Positions 1 to 7,716 of a stretch of DNA of 37,397 nucleotides are shown here, piece by piece. The stretch is from IMG/VR virus record IMGVR_UViG_3300006810_007608, positions 1-37,397 of that record; one strand, given 5' to 3'. The DNA is from a virus. The notes beneath the pieces are model-generated. The model had not been told where the DNA came from. It did no database searches and worked only from the letters and a program-made list of their open reading frames with translations. The number at the start of each line of letters is the position of its first letter. The stretch's first letter is position 1. Position numbers and translations under genes: made by a program.

Positions 1-130
1 CTACCGCTACTTCAATTTTAACAACAGTGCAGTACGATGCCCCCGACAGTTCCAACGCATCGCATTTTACGAGTTTTTGGGGTGGTTTGGTCGTAATCGT
101 TTAGCTAAAGATGCTATGGAGCAATACTAA
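1..130 (+). CDS. Small ORF, 3' part (may begin at 37384 if the window is circular)
   Basis: An open frame enters the window at base 1, with the first whole codon TAC at 2-4, and stops at TAA 128-130. The 42 visible residues are aromatic and basic, beginning YRYFNFNN and ending AKDAMEQY. I do not recognise a family. If the window closes into a circle, the codons ATG AAA GGA TTT AC at 37384-37397 join in phase and give a 47-residue protein starting MKGFTYRYFN. A TTGACA/TACAAT promoter at 37258-37286 would drive it. No good SD precedes 37384, so the start is uncertain. The stop overlaps the next start (TAATG). Confidence 0.5.
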   Translation, partial: YRYFNFNNSAVRCPRQFQRIAFYEFLGWFGRNRLAKDAMEQY

Positions 131-210
131 TGGGTGACAAACCTATCTCAAAGTGGCATTTTAACGTGTTTAAACAGTTTGGTGCTGTAGTGTTAGACAC
201 AATAACCTAA
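130..210 (+). CDS. 26-residue ORF, translationally coupled to the preceding ORF
   Basis: ATG at 130 overlaps the TAA of the upstream frame by one base, the TAATG coupling seen at several sure gene junctions here (7716, 13398, 21473, 23105). It encodes 26 residues, starting MGDKPISKWHFNVF and ending VVLDTIT, then TAA at 208-210. No family, signal peptide or membrane segment is visible. Its stop lies 8 bases before the promoter at 218. It may be a real micro-protein or a chance ORF at the end of the early operon. Confidence 0.3.
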   Translation: MGDKPISKWHFNVFKQFGAVVLDTIT

Positions 211-217
211 TTTTCAC

Positions 218-246
218 TTGCCATTTGCTGTACTATTTGATATACT
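218..246 (+). promoter_or_regulatory. Extended -10 sigma70-type promoter
   Basis: TTGCCA at 218-223, a 17-base spacer, then TATACT at 241-246 with a TG two bases upstream (TGA-TATACT). The predicted start is near 252-254, just before the structured RNA. The -10 sits between the arms of a perfect inverted repeat. Confidence 0.7.
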
Positions 247-257
247 GATAGTACAGC
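227..257. promoter_or_regulatory. Operator-like perfect 10-bp inverted repeat around the -10 box
   Basis: The arm GCTGTACTAT at 227-236 is exactly repeated as its reverse complement ATAGTACAGC at 248-257, with 11 bases between. The centres of the arms are 21 bp apart, two DNA turns, the geometry expected of a dimeric repressor. The -10 box (241-246) lies in the spacer, so a bound protein would block initiation. No repressor gene is recognised in the window, so the binder may be a host protein or one of the unknowns. An RNA hairpin is less likely because the transcript should start near 253. Confidence 0.55.
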
Positions 258-479
258 ACATTATGGGGTTGCCACACTGTGAGGTCTGCCGTCGGTGGCT
301 GTTAACGCTCTGGGGAGGGATAGTTAACGAAACTGGCGAAACACGGGAGCGTTGCCCGTCAACTCCACTGGGGATACACTACTAACCTCGTATCGCCCTC
401 AACAAAAAGAGTAGACTAATATCCCCTAAATATATTTATTGACACTTAAATTTATTTTTAAGTGTCTTTATTATTTTTT
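253..479 (+). ncRNA. Structured untranslated phage RNA of about 225 nt
   Basis: The segment has its own promoter and ends in an intrinsic terminator, and holds no convincing ORF. Complementary pairs visible: GCCAC 271-275 with GTGGC 295-299; AACGCTC 304-310 with GAGCGTT 347-353; ACGGG 343-347 with CCCGT 355-359; GGGGATA 370-376 with TATCCCC 420-426. The pairs at 304/347 and 343/355 cannot form together, so alternative folds or a pseudoknot-like arrangement are possible. It could be a free small RNA or a 5' leader of the PP-loop gene at 505 controlled by termination. I recognise no known RNA family. Confidence 0.55.
441..479 (+). terminator. Intrinsic terminator of the leader RNA
   Basis: GACACTTAAA at 441-450 pairs with TTTAAGTGTC at 457-466 around a 6-base loop, followed by TTTATTATTTTTT. 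The 10-bp stem is AT-rich but the U tract is strong. It lies before the SD of the gene at 505, so that gene is read either by readthrough (attenuation) or from an unseen promoter. Confidence 0.7.
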
Positions 480-504
480 GTCCATTAATATATAGGGGAA
501 CTAT

Positions 505-1404
505 ATGAGTAGACATATTGTCAGTTTTAGTACAGGTGTGCCTAGTGCAGTAACAGCATATTTAGTAACGCAACAACACCCTGATGCTATTGTTGTGTTT
601 GCGGACACTCTCTGGGAAGATGATGATAATTACCGTTTCTACAAAGACGTAGAGACTTTGTTAGGTAAACCTATTGTCTCGTTAACAGGTGGTCAAAATC
701 CACTAGAAATAGCTAATAAAGAAGGGTATTCTTACATACCTAACAGTAGAACGGCTACTTGTACACTAAAAGCTAAAATTAAGGTGTTACGTGAGTTTAT
801 GCAAGAAGGTGACACTTTATATTTAGGTATGGATTTAAGTGACAAGAAAAAAGGTAGATTAGCCTCTCCTATTAAAAACTGGGGTAAAGTAGGCGTTAAC
901 ATTCGGTATCCAATTATTGAGCAGAACATACAAGATGTACAAGCATTTGCTAAAAGTTTAGGGCTTAATCCTCCTCGCATGTATAGCATGGGGTACAAAC
1001 ACGCTAACTGTGGTGGTCGCTGTGTTAAACAGGGACGTGGAGATTGGATACGCACACTTGAAAACTTTCCTGAACGTTACCTCGAGGTTGAGACTTGGGA
1101 GTGGGAAAAAATTACACTTCAAGCAGTACGAGTATTTTTCCAAATGTACATTGCTATGTTGCACCCGATGAATATTGCTTGGGTCAAAATTCCTAGCATG
1201 TACTCTTTGGTTAAACGGCAGATTAACAAGCAAAAAGTTATTGCGCCTTTGCGCTATCTACGTTTAGAATATTTAGCGGGTGAAATAAAATCTAACCGAT
1301 TGCTAGATATGATGGATGAGTTAGATGGTTACGGTTGTACTGTAGAATGTGGTTCAGGGAATGAATTGGAGTTGAGCTTGGCTTTCGACGATATAACTAA
1401 TTAG
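505..1404 (+). CDS. PP-loop / PAPS reductase-like (adenine nucleotide alpha-hydrolase fold) protein
   Basis: A 299-residue protein of the PAPS-reductase/PP-loop ATPase superfamily. The N-terminus reads SFSTGVPSA (residues 7-15), a variant of the SxGxxS PP-loop that binds ATP phosphates. FADTLWEDDDN follows on the second strand, and a CTLKAK segment in the middle matches the Cys-plus-Lys region of phage members. A CGGRC cluster follows. Family members activate a substrate with ATP. In phages the substrate is usually unknown and candidates include sulfur transfer, tRNA or base modification. It starts at ATG 505 after an AGGGGA SD and follows the structured leader. Catalysis of sulfate reduction itself is not implied. 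The family call is fairly sure, the reaction is not. Confidence 0.7.
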   Translation: MSRHIVSFSTGVPSAVTAYLVTQQHPDAIVVFADTLWEDDDNYRFYKDVETLLGKPIVSLTGGQNPLEIANKEGYSYIPNSRTATCTLKAKIKVLREFMQEGDTLYLGMDLSDKKKGRLASPIKNWGKVGVNIRYPIIEQNIQDVQAFAKSLGLNPPRMYSMGYKHANCGGRCVKQGRGDWIRTLENFPERYLEVETWEWEKITLQAVRVFFQMYIAMLHPMNIAWVKIPSMYSLVKRQINKQKVIAPLRYLRLEYLAGEIKSNRLLDMMDELDGYGCTVECGSGNELELSLAFDDITN

Positions 1405-1414
1405 GACATCATCT

Positions 1415-4400
1415 ATGCACCCTCAAATACCACAATTTAAACCTAATCCGAAATCGGGTGTCCCCAGCAAACTAGATGAAACTACGTTAATTGACTACTA
1501 CAACAAATTAACGTCGCTAGGTTTTCAGGTTGTTGCTAAACGACGGACTGCTAAGTTTCCTATGCAAGCAAATTGGCAGAACTTACCACGCCATGAACTA
1601 GCAGGTAACATGCAATTGCAGTTACAAAGCAAAAATTCGGCTTCGGGCTGGTGCGTGGTAACAGGGCATAAATCTAACCTAGTGGTAGTTGATTTAGATT
1701 TTCAAAGTATACGTGACGGTGGTAATGACCCAACAGACGTATATGAGAAGATTCAAGAACTTTCCCCTTGTAGTTTCGTCCTATCTACACCAACAGGGGG
1801 GCTACATTTATACTATCGCCCTATACCTGACAAGAAAATACGTAATAGAACAGATGCAGGGTATAAAGGGGTAGACGTTCGTGGTGACGGTGGTCAGGTT
1901 GTGTCTTTAGGTGGTTTTAACCGCTATGAGGATAACCACGAAAGTAAGGGTGTACCTTTTATGCATGAAGGTACATACGAGATGCTACCTGACGGTAACT
2001 ATGATAGCTTACCACCTATGTCTGATGACCTATATGTGTTCCTTTACGGTACTGATAAAGATGACGTACCTGCAGGGACGGCTTTCTCAGGTGATGCGAT
2101 GGTATTTAACTATCGGCACACTGAAGAAGGTAACAAACGCATAGACGACCACTTTGCTGAACCGATGGCAAAACGTGAGCAAGTAGTTATCGAATGTATT
2201 GAAGTTATCTTTAACAAGTGGAAGCAACTAAGCAACGATGAGTGGACACAGGTATGGATGTCCGCATTTCATGGTGCGCCTACCCAAGCGGTATTAGAAA
2301 CCATTATAGAGAAAGCCCACTGGAAAGATGGTGCTGCAGGTATACGTAACTTTCGTAAACGGTGGAACACACATCAGTGGCATGACGATGGGTACACTGT
2401 AGCGTCTTTGTTCTGGATTGCACGTAAAGCAGGATGGCTACGTACTACTAGCTACGAGATACCTGAACGGTACATAGAGTATTTTAACAAGCAGTATGTA
2501 TCCGATTGGGTAGCAGAACAACCTACCCTACCTAAGCACTTACTGATTGAATCACAAACAGGTAGTGGTAAGACACAGGCGTTTAAGACTATATGGCTAC
2601 GTCTAGGTAAACCTAAGACCGTTATCTTTGTACCTACCATTAAGTTAGCTACTGAACTGTACTATACACTAACTAACGAGCTACACCTACCTGCTACCCT
2701 ATACCGTGATGATGATGCAGGTAAGACAATTGCAGTAGACCTAATGAAGGACGCTACCATACTTGTAACTACCCTACAGACGTTCGCTACTAAGCTATAC
2801 GATAGTGGTGTAGACATACGTACCTACGGGCTAGTGTACATAGAGGAGATAGACCAACTTATATCAGGGTTTGCGCTAGGTGGTGGCGGTGCTAGTAAAC
2901 TAGGGTACAACTCACATGTAAGTGACAAGCAAGCTACGCTAGGGTTTAAGGTGCTACAGGATGCGTATGCTATGGCAGGACATGTGTACGGTGTAGATGC
3001 TACTATGTCACAGGTATCATCATCTCTAGCTTTTCAGATGACAAACCAGACAGTGAAGATTATACGTAACACCTACGTACATAAGAAAGCGCATGTAAAG
3101 TTCTTAAACGAAGCTAACGAAGCGTACCAGATAGCTTATGAAGCACTAGGTAGGGGTGAACGTGTAGTTATGATAGCGGACAAGGCTAGTAAGGCTAACG
3201 AAGCATATGAAGCTATGATAGCACTAGGTTGTGTTAAACCAGAAGAAGCTATCGTAATCAACAGGTACACTGCGGGTAAGAAACGTGTAGTCAAGTTTAT
3301 GCAGGATGTAAACGCAGGTGCGGAGCAGTATAGGCTAGTTGTATATAACTCTATCATGGGTAGTGGTGTAAGTATAACTAAGGTAGTACCTGATACCATT
3401 GTACAGATATGTGAGTACCTACCACCACGTAACAACCTACAGATGCTTAACCGCTACCGTAAGCAAAACAAAGTGTATGTATACATGGCTAAGTCAGAGA
3501 AGTTATACGTACATACGGCTAAGGATATACTAAACCGTGCTAGAGAGTTTGTAGACATAGAGTCTGGCTTAGTACGTCTACCTGCTATAGACCGTAGTAA
3601 GGTAGCTAAGACTAGAGATAGCCTAGCTAGTATATCTATAGCAGATAAGCAAGCGCAGTGGCGGTCACCCTACATTATGTATCAGTCTTTGTTAGAACAG
3701 GACGGACGTACATATACAACAACAGACGTTGTACTAGAAGGTGACCTACAGCATACAATCAAGGATGTACGTAAGATACAAAAAGAGAAAGCTAAGTACA
3801 TAAACGCTAATTGGCATACAGTACGACCTGTTACACAGGACGACCCTGCTACTGCGGATATGTCGGACATGGAAGTAGCACTAGGGTTACAGCATGGTAA
3901 GATATACAAAGTATTAAAAGGTAACGTACCAGATGTATTGACAACAGAACATGCAGAGTACATTAGTGAGGTTGTTAAAACTTTAAAATCTCACGGGTAT
4001 GCGTTAAGTGAGTTTATGGAGCAAGAGAAAGCGTTAAATCGTTCCGAACGATTTTTGCTTAACAGCGACAAGCCATTTACCTCGCTAAATGGTAGCGTGG
4101 CTAAGATTACTGCGGTGTCTATGTTGTCTATGCTGTACACCGATATGCGACAGGCTATTACGGACGTAGAGTTAGCAGAGATTGCACCTAAGTTCGTAGA
4201 TGAGATACGGTTAAAAAAGCAACTGTACAATTCAGTTGTGGGTAGAACACGAGAACATTTTGAAGCTATTTACGACCCAGAAGATATACCGAACACTGCG
4301 ATTAAGTTAGCCAAGACCCTTTTACGCCAGATAGGGTTAAAGCAAAAGAAAAAGCGTGTACGTAAATCAGGGGTTGCATACCAGATAGAGATAGATAACA

Positions 4401-4636
4401 TTGGTATGGTAGAAGATTTTTTAGCATGGCGTAATGCAGATAGTCCAGAATTTAAAATCACGTATACATTTAATACAAAAACGATTGAAGATGAATTGAA
4501 CAAGCGTAAGTCAGCAGATGAAATATTTGCAGATATGAGTGATGGAGATGTAGAACGGGTGTTGAATATGATGAAAGAGGAACGGTGTGCATTTGAATAT
4601 GCTGTGAACACCGTACATTCAGGTGTACTGATGTAA
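1415..4636 (+). CDS. Primase-polymerase fused to an SF2 helicase (replication initiator)
   Basis: 1073 residues with two visible parts. Residues about 30-230 look like an archaeo-eukaryotic (AEP, bifunctional prim-pol) primase: VVVDLDF carries the catalytic DxD (D93, D95), followed by STPTGGLHLYY with H131 and a GVDVRGDGGQ strand. From about 370 a helicase begins: QTGSGKT (Walker A, K386), YIEEID (Walker B-like, 475-480), and a motif V/VI-like region GSGVSI...NRYRKQ near 650-690. The helicase resembles origin-binding/UL9-like SF2 proteins. It probably primes and unwinds at the phage origin, working with the Pol A at 31180. Only 10 bases separate it from the gene at 505. The helicase part uses CTA leucine codons far more than the structural genes. 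The C-terminal 300 residues are unassigned. Confidence 0.8.
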   Translation: MHPQIPQFKPNPKSGVPSKLDETTLIDYYNKLTSLGFQVVAKRRTAKFPMQANWQNLPRHELAGNMQLQLQSKNSASGWCVVTGHKSNLVVVDLDFQSIRDGGNDPTDVYEKIQELSPCSFVLSTPTGGLHLYYRPIPDKKIRNRTDAGYKGVDVRGDGGQVVSLGGFNRYEDNHESKGVPFMHEGTYEMLPDGNYDSLPPMSDDLYVFLYGTDKDDVPAGTAFSGDAMVFNYRHTEEGNKRIDDHFAEPMAKREQVVIECIEVIFNKWKQLSNDEWTQVWMSAFHGAPTQAVLETIIEKAHWKDGAAGIRNFRKRWNTHQWHDDGYTVASLFWIARKAGWLRTTSYEIPERYIEYFNKQYVSDWVAEQPTLPKHLLIESQTGSGKTQAFKTIWLRLGKPKTVIFVPTIKLATELYYTLTNELHLPATLYRDDDAGKTIAVDLMKDATILVTTLQTFATKLYDSGVDIRTYGLVYIEEIDQLISGFALGGGGASKLGYNSHVSDKQATLGFKVLQDAYAMAGHVYGVDATMSQVSSSLAFQMTNQTVKIIRNTYVHKKAHVKFLNEANEAYQIAYEALGRGERVVMIADKASKANEAYEAMIALGCVKPEEAIVINRYTAGKKRVVKFMQDVNAGAEQYRLVVYNSIMGSGVSITKVVPDTIVQICEYLPPRNNLQMLNRYRKQNKVYVYMAKSEKLYVHTAKDILNRAREFVDIESGLVRLPAIDRSKVAKTRDSLASISIADKQAQWRSPYIMYQSLLEQDGRTYTTTDVVLEGDLQHTIKDVRKIQKEKAKYINANWHTVRPVTQDDPATADMSDMEVALGLQHGKIYKVLKGNVPDVLTTEHAEYISEVVKTLKSHGYALSEFMEQEKALNRSERFLLNSDKPFTSLNGSVAKITAVSMLSMLYTDMRQAITDVELAEIAPKFVDEIRLKKQLYNSVVGRTREHFEAIYDPEDIPNTAIKLAKTLLRQIGLKQKKKRVRKSGVAYQIEIDNIGMVEDFLAWRNADSPEFKITYTFNTKTIEDELNKRKSADEIFADMSDGDVERVLNMMKEERCAFEYAVNTVHSGVLM

Positions 4637-4638
4637 CA

Positions 4639-4667
4639 TTGACATTCAGTGTTGACGTTGTTATAGT
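4639..4667 (+). promoter_or_regulatory. Strong sigma70-type promoter
   Basis: TTGACA at 4639-4644, 17-base spacer, TATAGT at 4662-4667 with an extended TG (TGT-TATAGT). It sits in the short gap after the primase-helicase stop and drives the genes from 4686 to ThyX. Confidence 0.75.
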
Positions 4668-4685
4668 AAACTAAAAAGGTGTTGC

Positions 4686-5054
4686 ATGTTATACGAGTAT
4701 CCATACGGTAACAGGAACATATTTACAGGGATGACTAAGCAGTTTTTACTGCGGGGTCATCCTTACGCATGGTGTTTATGGAGAGAGTTACAAAATGACT
4801 CTACTTATAAATACAAACAGGTTGCTCAGGGTAAGTATGTCGAACGTGACAAGGTAGAATTACAGACAGAAATACGAGAAGCATTTGAGTTACATAATAT
4901 TAGCTACATTATGCCTGCTGGTGACTTTCGTATTTACATGGCATTTGACACATGGGATGACACGACCCCATATTTCGTATATATGATGGATGGGTTTTCG
5001 GTAGCCCATAAATACCGACAAATTAACTACAAAGATGATTGGGGTATCCTATGA
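4686..5054 (+). CDS. Hypothetical protein, 122 aa
   Basis: First gene after the promoter at 4639. It encodes 122 residues rich in Tyr, Trp and Phe, with alternating charged stretches (MLYEYPYGNRN at the start). No motif, signal peptide or membrane helix is evident. The start ATG 4686 has AAAAAGG just upstream. The stop TGA at 5052-5054 overlaps the start of the next gene (ATGA), so the two are coupled. I do not recognise a family. Its position between replication and nucleotide-metabolism genes suggests an early role only by association. Confidence 0.7.
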   Translation: MLYEYPYGNRNIFTGMTKQFLLRGHPYAWCLWRELQNDSTYKYKQVAQGKYVERDKVELQTEIREAFELHNISYIMPAGDFRIYMAFDTWDDTTPYFVYMMDGFSVAHKYRQINYKDDWGIL

Positions 5055-5659
5055 CATTACAGTATCGTTTAGTGCCGATGTTACAAACTGAGCCACCTAA
5101 AGCGTCTCCTGTACACGTTACAGAAGTATCTGATTTTATGTTAATCAGTTACATAGAAAACGTACAAGCGGACTTTATAGACCCAGAGACAGATGAAATA
5201 ATTGATAGCCAGAACTTAAACATGGTGACAGTTGTTACATATTGGCTTGAACAACCTATGCGTTACCACCTACTTGTTGTAGTAGACCCCATAACTGACG
5301 TATCTACACTACATTCAGAAGAAGATGCAATTGCGTACAGTCAGTTTATCCATCAAGAATTTGAGAACTATATGGTAGGAGAATCTTCTGAGTTTCCAAA
5401 GTATCGTGCATTAGGTTGGCTACTTGTACCTGCCACTGCTGCAATAGACATCAAAATGGCAGAGGAACGCGCGTATAACATGGCTAAACTAGATGGTGAT
5501 CATGATTACGATGCTACAGTGGTATGGGCAGAGTTAGACGGTATTTTATTAGAGTCTGAACCCCCTCTTGAAGAAACTCCTCCACCTGATATACAATTAA
5601 ATAAGTCTATAACAGACTTTTTAGATAAATTGGAAGGTAGCGATGACAAGCATGAGTGA
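5051..5659 (+). CDS. Hypothetical acidic protein, 202 aa
   Basis: The start is placed at ATG 5051, overlapping the previous stop by ATGA; an upstream in-frame ATG at 5039 would lie deeper in the preceding gene. The 202-residue product is acidic, with beta-like segments and a Pro/Glu-rich linker near residues 168-184 (EPPLEETPPP) before a short C-terminal helix. No catalytic motif is seen. Its last 17 bases overlap the start of the MazZ-like gene. Function unknown. Confidence 0.7.
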   Translation: MTLQYRLVPMLQTEPPKASPVHVTEVSDFMLISYIENVQADFIDPETDEIIDSQNLNMVTVVTYWLEQPMRYHLLVVVDPITDVSTLHSEEDAIAYSQFIHQEFENYMVGESSEFPKYRALGWLLVPATAAIDIKMAEERAYNMAKLDGDHDYDATVVWAELDGILLESEPPLEETPPPDIQLNKSITDFLDKLEGSDDKHE

Positions 5660-6338
5660 TGAGATAAACAATATTAATAAAGTAGCATCTGACCACGCTG
5701 AACGTATCACAAAAGATACTGGCGAGCGTGAGGTCAACCCAGCATCAGGTTTTCGCCGTGACGTGCAGGATGACAAGTTTAAGTTTAGCGAGCATGGTAT
5801 CGTACTCATTGAAGAGTTTTTGAAATATCAGGGGGTAGACAATCGAGAATACCTTAACACAGACTATGACCCACTGGTAGATGAAGGTGACGTATCATTA
5901 ATTCACCCACTACTATTAAATCGGCTACAATCATTGTTGTATCGTGGTGCTGAAAAGTACGGTGAAGGTAATTGGGAACGTGGTGACTATATGTCACGTA
6001 CCTTTGACAGTCTAGTACGTCACATGTTGCAATTTTACTTGGGCGACACTAGCGAAGACCACCTAGCAGCGATTGTGTTTAATACAATGTGTTTAATGGT
6101 GTATGAACACAACATCCAGCATGAGCTACCATTTTTTGACGAGGATGGTAATGCACTTGGGTATTTTAAAGAGTTTGCGGACATCGGTGCGTTGTGGTTA
6201 GACGATGAGAAATACGACATGCCACATGGTAGCTCAGAAATGGACATTGACGCAGAAGATACAATGACACAATCTACTGTATCTATGAATTACGGCGTTG
6301 GCGACATCCTCAACATATTTAACAACTTAGACCAATAA
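5643..6338 (+). CDS. MazZ/DUF5664-like dATP/dGTP diphosphohydrolase
   Basis: 231 residues. The core at about 85-160 matches the all-alpha dATP/dGTP pyrophosphohydrolase family: RGAEKYGEGNW (101-111), then RTFDSLVRHMLQFYLGD and EDHLAAIVFNTMCLMVYEH. These are the KYG..NW and RH...E/D..H helices that hold the metal and the nucleotide. Family members cleave (d)NTP to dNMP and pyrophosphate; MazZ of 2-aminoadenine (Z) phages acts on dATP and dGTP. The N-terminal 80 residues are an acidic extension. GGAAGG five bases before ATG 5643 decides this start over ATG 5652. The gene overlaps the previous one by 17 bases and is followed 8 bases later by thyX, so the pair likely shapes the dNTP pool. No PurZ is seen in the window. 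Confidence 0.65.
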   Translation: MTSMSDEINNINKVASDHAERITKDTGEREVNPASGFRRDVQDDKFKFSEHGIVLIEEFLKYQGVDNREYLNTDYDPLVDEGDVSLIHPLLLNRLQSLLYRGAEKYGEGNWERGDYMSRTFDSLVRHMLQFYLGDTSEDHLAAIVFNTMCLMVYEHNIQHELPFFDEDGNALGYFKEFADIGALWLDDEKYDMPHGSSEMDIDAEDTMTQSTVSMNYGVGDILNIFNNLDQ

Positions 6339-6346
6339 GGTTAACT

Positions 6347-7078
6347 ATGACAAATAGCCCCATCGGAAAGCGTGTAGATGTACTGGATAAAGGTTGGATT
6401 GAACTCGTGGATGTTATGCCACATCCTGATAGCAACATCAGTGGTGATCTAGCAATCGTAAACGCGGCACGTGTAAGTTTCTTAGGCGAGAGCAAAGGTG
6501 ATGTACAGGACAAAAAACTGTTGTTTTATTTGCTACGCAACCGTCACACTACACCATTTGAGATGGTAGAGTTTAAGTTTCGTGTACGTGCGCCACTTGT
6601 GACATGGTGGCAATGGGCACGTCACCGTACTTGGAGTTTTAATGCACAGTCAGGTCGGTATACACCATTTGATGAAAACGACTTTTACGTACCAGACGTA
6701 TGGCGTAAACAATCTAAGGATAACAAGCAAGCTAGTGAGGGTGAAGTTAACCAGTGGGTAAATACTGAGCTTAACTCTAGACTATCTAAGCACTATGAAG
6801 ATGCGTATGCTGAGTATGAACATGCGTTAAAAGTAGGGGTGTCTAAAGAGATGGCACGTCTGTTCTTGCCAGCGTTCGGTGTGTACTACACATGGGTAGT
6901 TAAAGTAGATGCACATAACTTGATGCACTTTTTGAAACTACGCATGGCAGATGAAGCACAATATGAGATAAGGGTGTATGCAGAAGCAATCTATGAACAC
7001 TTCTTTAAACCTACTCTGTCGTGGACAGCAGAGGCGTTTGAGAAGTATATGCTACACACCGTTATCGTTGACAAATAA
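6347..7078 (+). CDS. thyX: Flavin-dependent thymidylate synthase
   Basis: 243 residues. ThyX makes dTMP from dUMP with methylene-tetrahydrofolate, FAD and NADPH. The diagnostic motif RHRxxSxNxxSxRY is complete: RHRTWSFNAQSGRY at residues 92-105. The preceding segment RNRHTTPFEMVEFKF and the downstream NLMHFLKLRMADEAQYEIR (substrate-binding region) are also typical. Length is normal for the family. It starts at ATG 6347, 8 bases after the MazZ-like gene, and shares its promoter at 4639. Its 3' end contains the -35 box of the late promoter at 7068. Confidence 0.95.
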   Translation: MTNSPIGKRVDVLDKGWIELVDVMPHPDSNISGDLAIVNAARVSFLGESKGDVQDKKLLFYLLRNRHTTPFEMVEFKFRVRAPLVTWWQWARHRTWSFNAQSGRYTPFDENDFYVPDVWRKQSKDNKQASEGEVNQWVNTELNSRLSKHYEDAYAEYEHALKVGVSKEMARLFLPAFGVYYTWVVKVDAHNLMHFLKLRMADEAQYEIRVYAEAIYEHFFKPTLSWTAEAFEKYMLHTVIVDK

Positions 7079-7095
7079 GTTAAGCATGTTATAGT
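7068..7095 (+). promoter_or_regulatory. Promoter of the packaging/late genes
   Basis: TTGACA at 7068-7073 (inside the end of thyX), 16-base spacer, TATAGT at 7090-7095 with extended TGT. The expected start, near 7102, falls on the first bases of the hairpin at 7100-7125. Confidence 0.72.
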
Positions 7096-7099
7096 ATGT

Positions 7100-7135
7100 A
7101 ATAGCCACTACTAATAGTGGCTATTTGTGTTTTAT
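7100..7135 (+). terminator. Hairpin at the thyX/terminase junction (terminator or 5' mRNA stabiliser)
   Basis: AATAGCCACTA at 7100-7110 pairs perfectly with TAGTGGCTATT at 7115-7125, loop CTAA, followed by TGTGTTTTAT. The stem is 11 bp. It can end transcripts from upstream. For transcripts from the promoter at 7068 it would be a 5'-terminal stem-loop. The U tract is interrupted, so termination may be partial. Confidence 0.6.
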
Positions 7136-7149
7136 ATTATGGGGCAGGT

Positions 7150-7716
7150 ATGAACGAATTAGATTATAACGCTTATGCTGAGTTTTTTGACCGCCCAATG
7201 ACAGACCCAAAAGAAAGTCCAAAACAGTTTGCACGTTACATGTTGTATCGTAACATGCCAAAGCACGAACGGTCAGTAAAACTTGCATGTGAGCTACTTA
7301 ACGAGAAAGGCGACGATGTAGCTTGGAAAACGCTTAAGAACACGTCGCAAAAATTCCACTGGACAGACCGAGTAAAAGCCTACGAGATACACATGGCTAA
7401 CCTCGAGATTGAGGTATTAGAAACAAACTTAGAACAAGCGGTAGATTACGTATACGGGCAAGAAGATATAGAACTTGTGATGGCAACCCGTATGATTCAG
7501 CGTATGCTAGGGGCGCAAAGTGGTATTAACTTTGATAATATGGACGGGGAGGAGTTACAGAAAGTAACACAAACTGCACAACGCCTAATTAACTCACTAG
7601 ATAAACTACAATCTATGCGTAGACGACGGGCAGGACTTCCTACTAACTATATTACAAAGGAAGCAGAGCCACAAGACTTTGAAAACCAAACGTTTATCAT
7701 CGGTGGGGGTAATTAA
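7150..7716 (+). CDS. Terminase small subunit (TerS-like)
   Basis: 188 residues, starting at ATG 7150 after SD GGGGCAGG. An earlier in-frame GTG at 7117 lies inside the hairpin and is unlikely. The N-terminal 80 residues are helical with a DNA-binding-type segment (WKTLKNTSQKFHWTDRVKAYE region), typical of small terminases that begin with a homeo/HTH-like domain. The middle is an oligomerisation-type helix pair and the C-terminus is basic (RRRRAG). It would recognise the packaging site and load the large subunit. It directly precedes and overlaps TerL by one base (TAATG). The call rests on position and general pattern more than on strong residues. Confidence 0.65.
   Translation: MNELDYNAYAEFFDRPMTDPKESPKQFARYMLYRNMPKHERSVKLACELLNEKGDDVAWKTLKNTSQKFHWTDRVKAYEIHMANLEIEVLETNLEQAVDYVYGQEDIELVMATRMIQRMLGAQSGINFDNMDGEELQKVTQTAQRLINSLDKLQSMRRRRAGLPTNYITKEAEPQDFENQTFIIGGGN

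Noticed and set aside
732-1055. Open frames on the - strand throughout, e.g. 732-1055, 3136-3435, 18318-18899, 33118-33507
   Set aside because: They lie opposite strongly coded + strand genes, lack SDs and resemble no family, so they are shadows.
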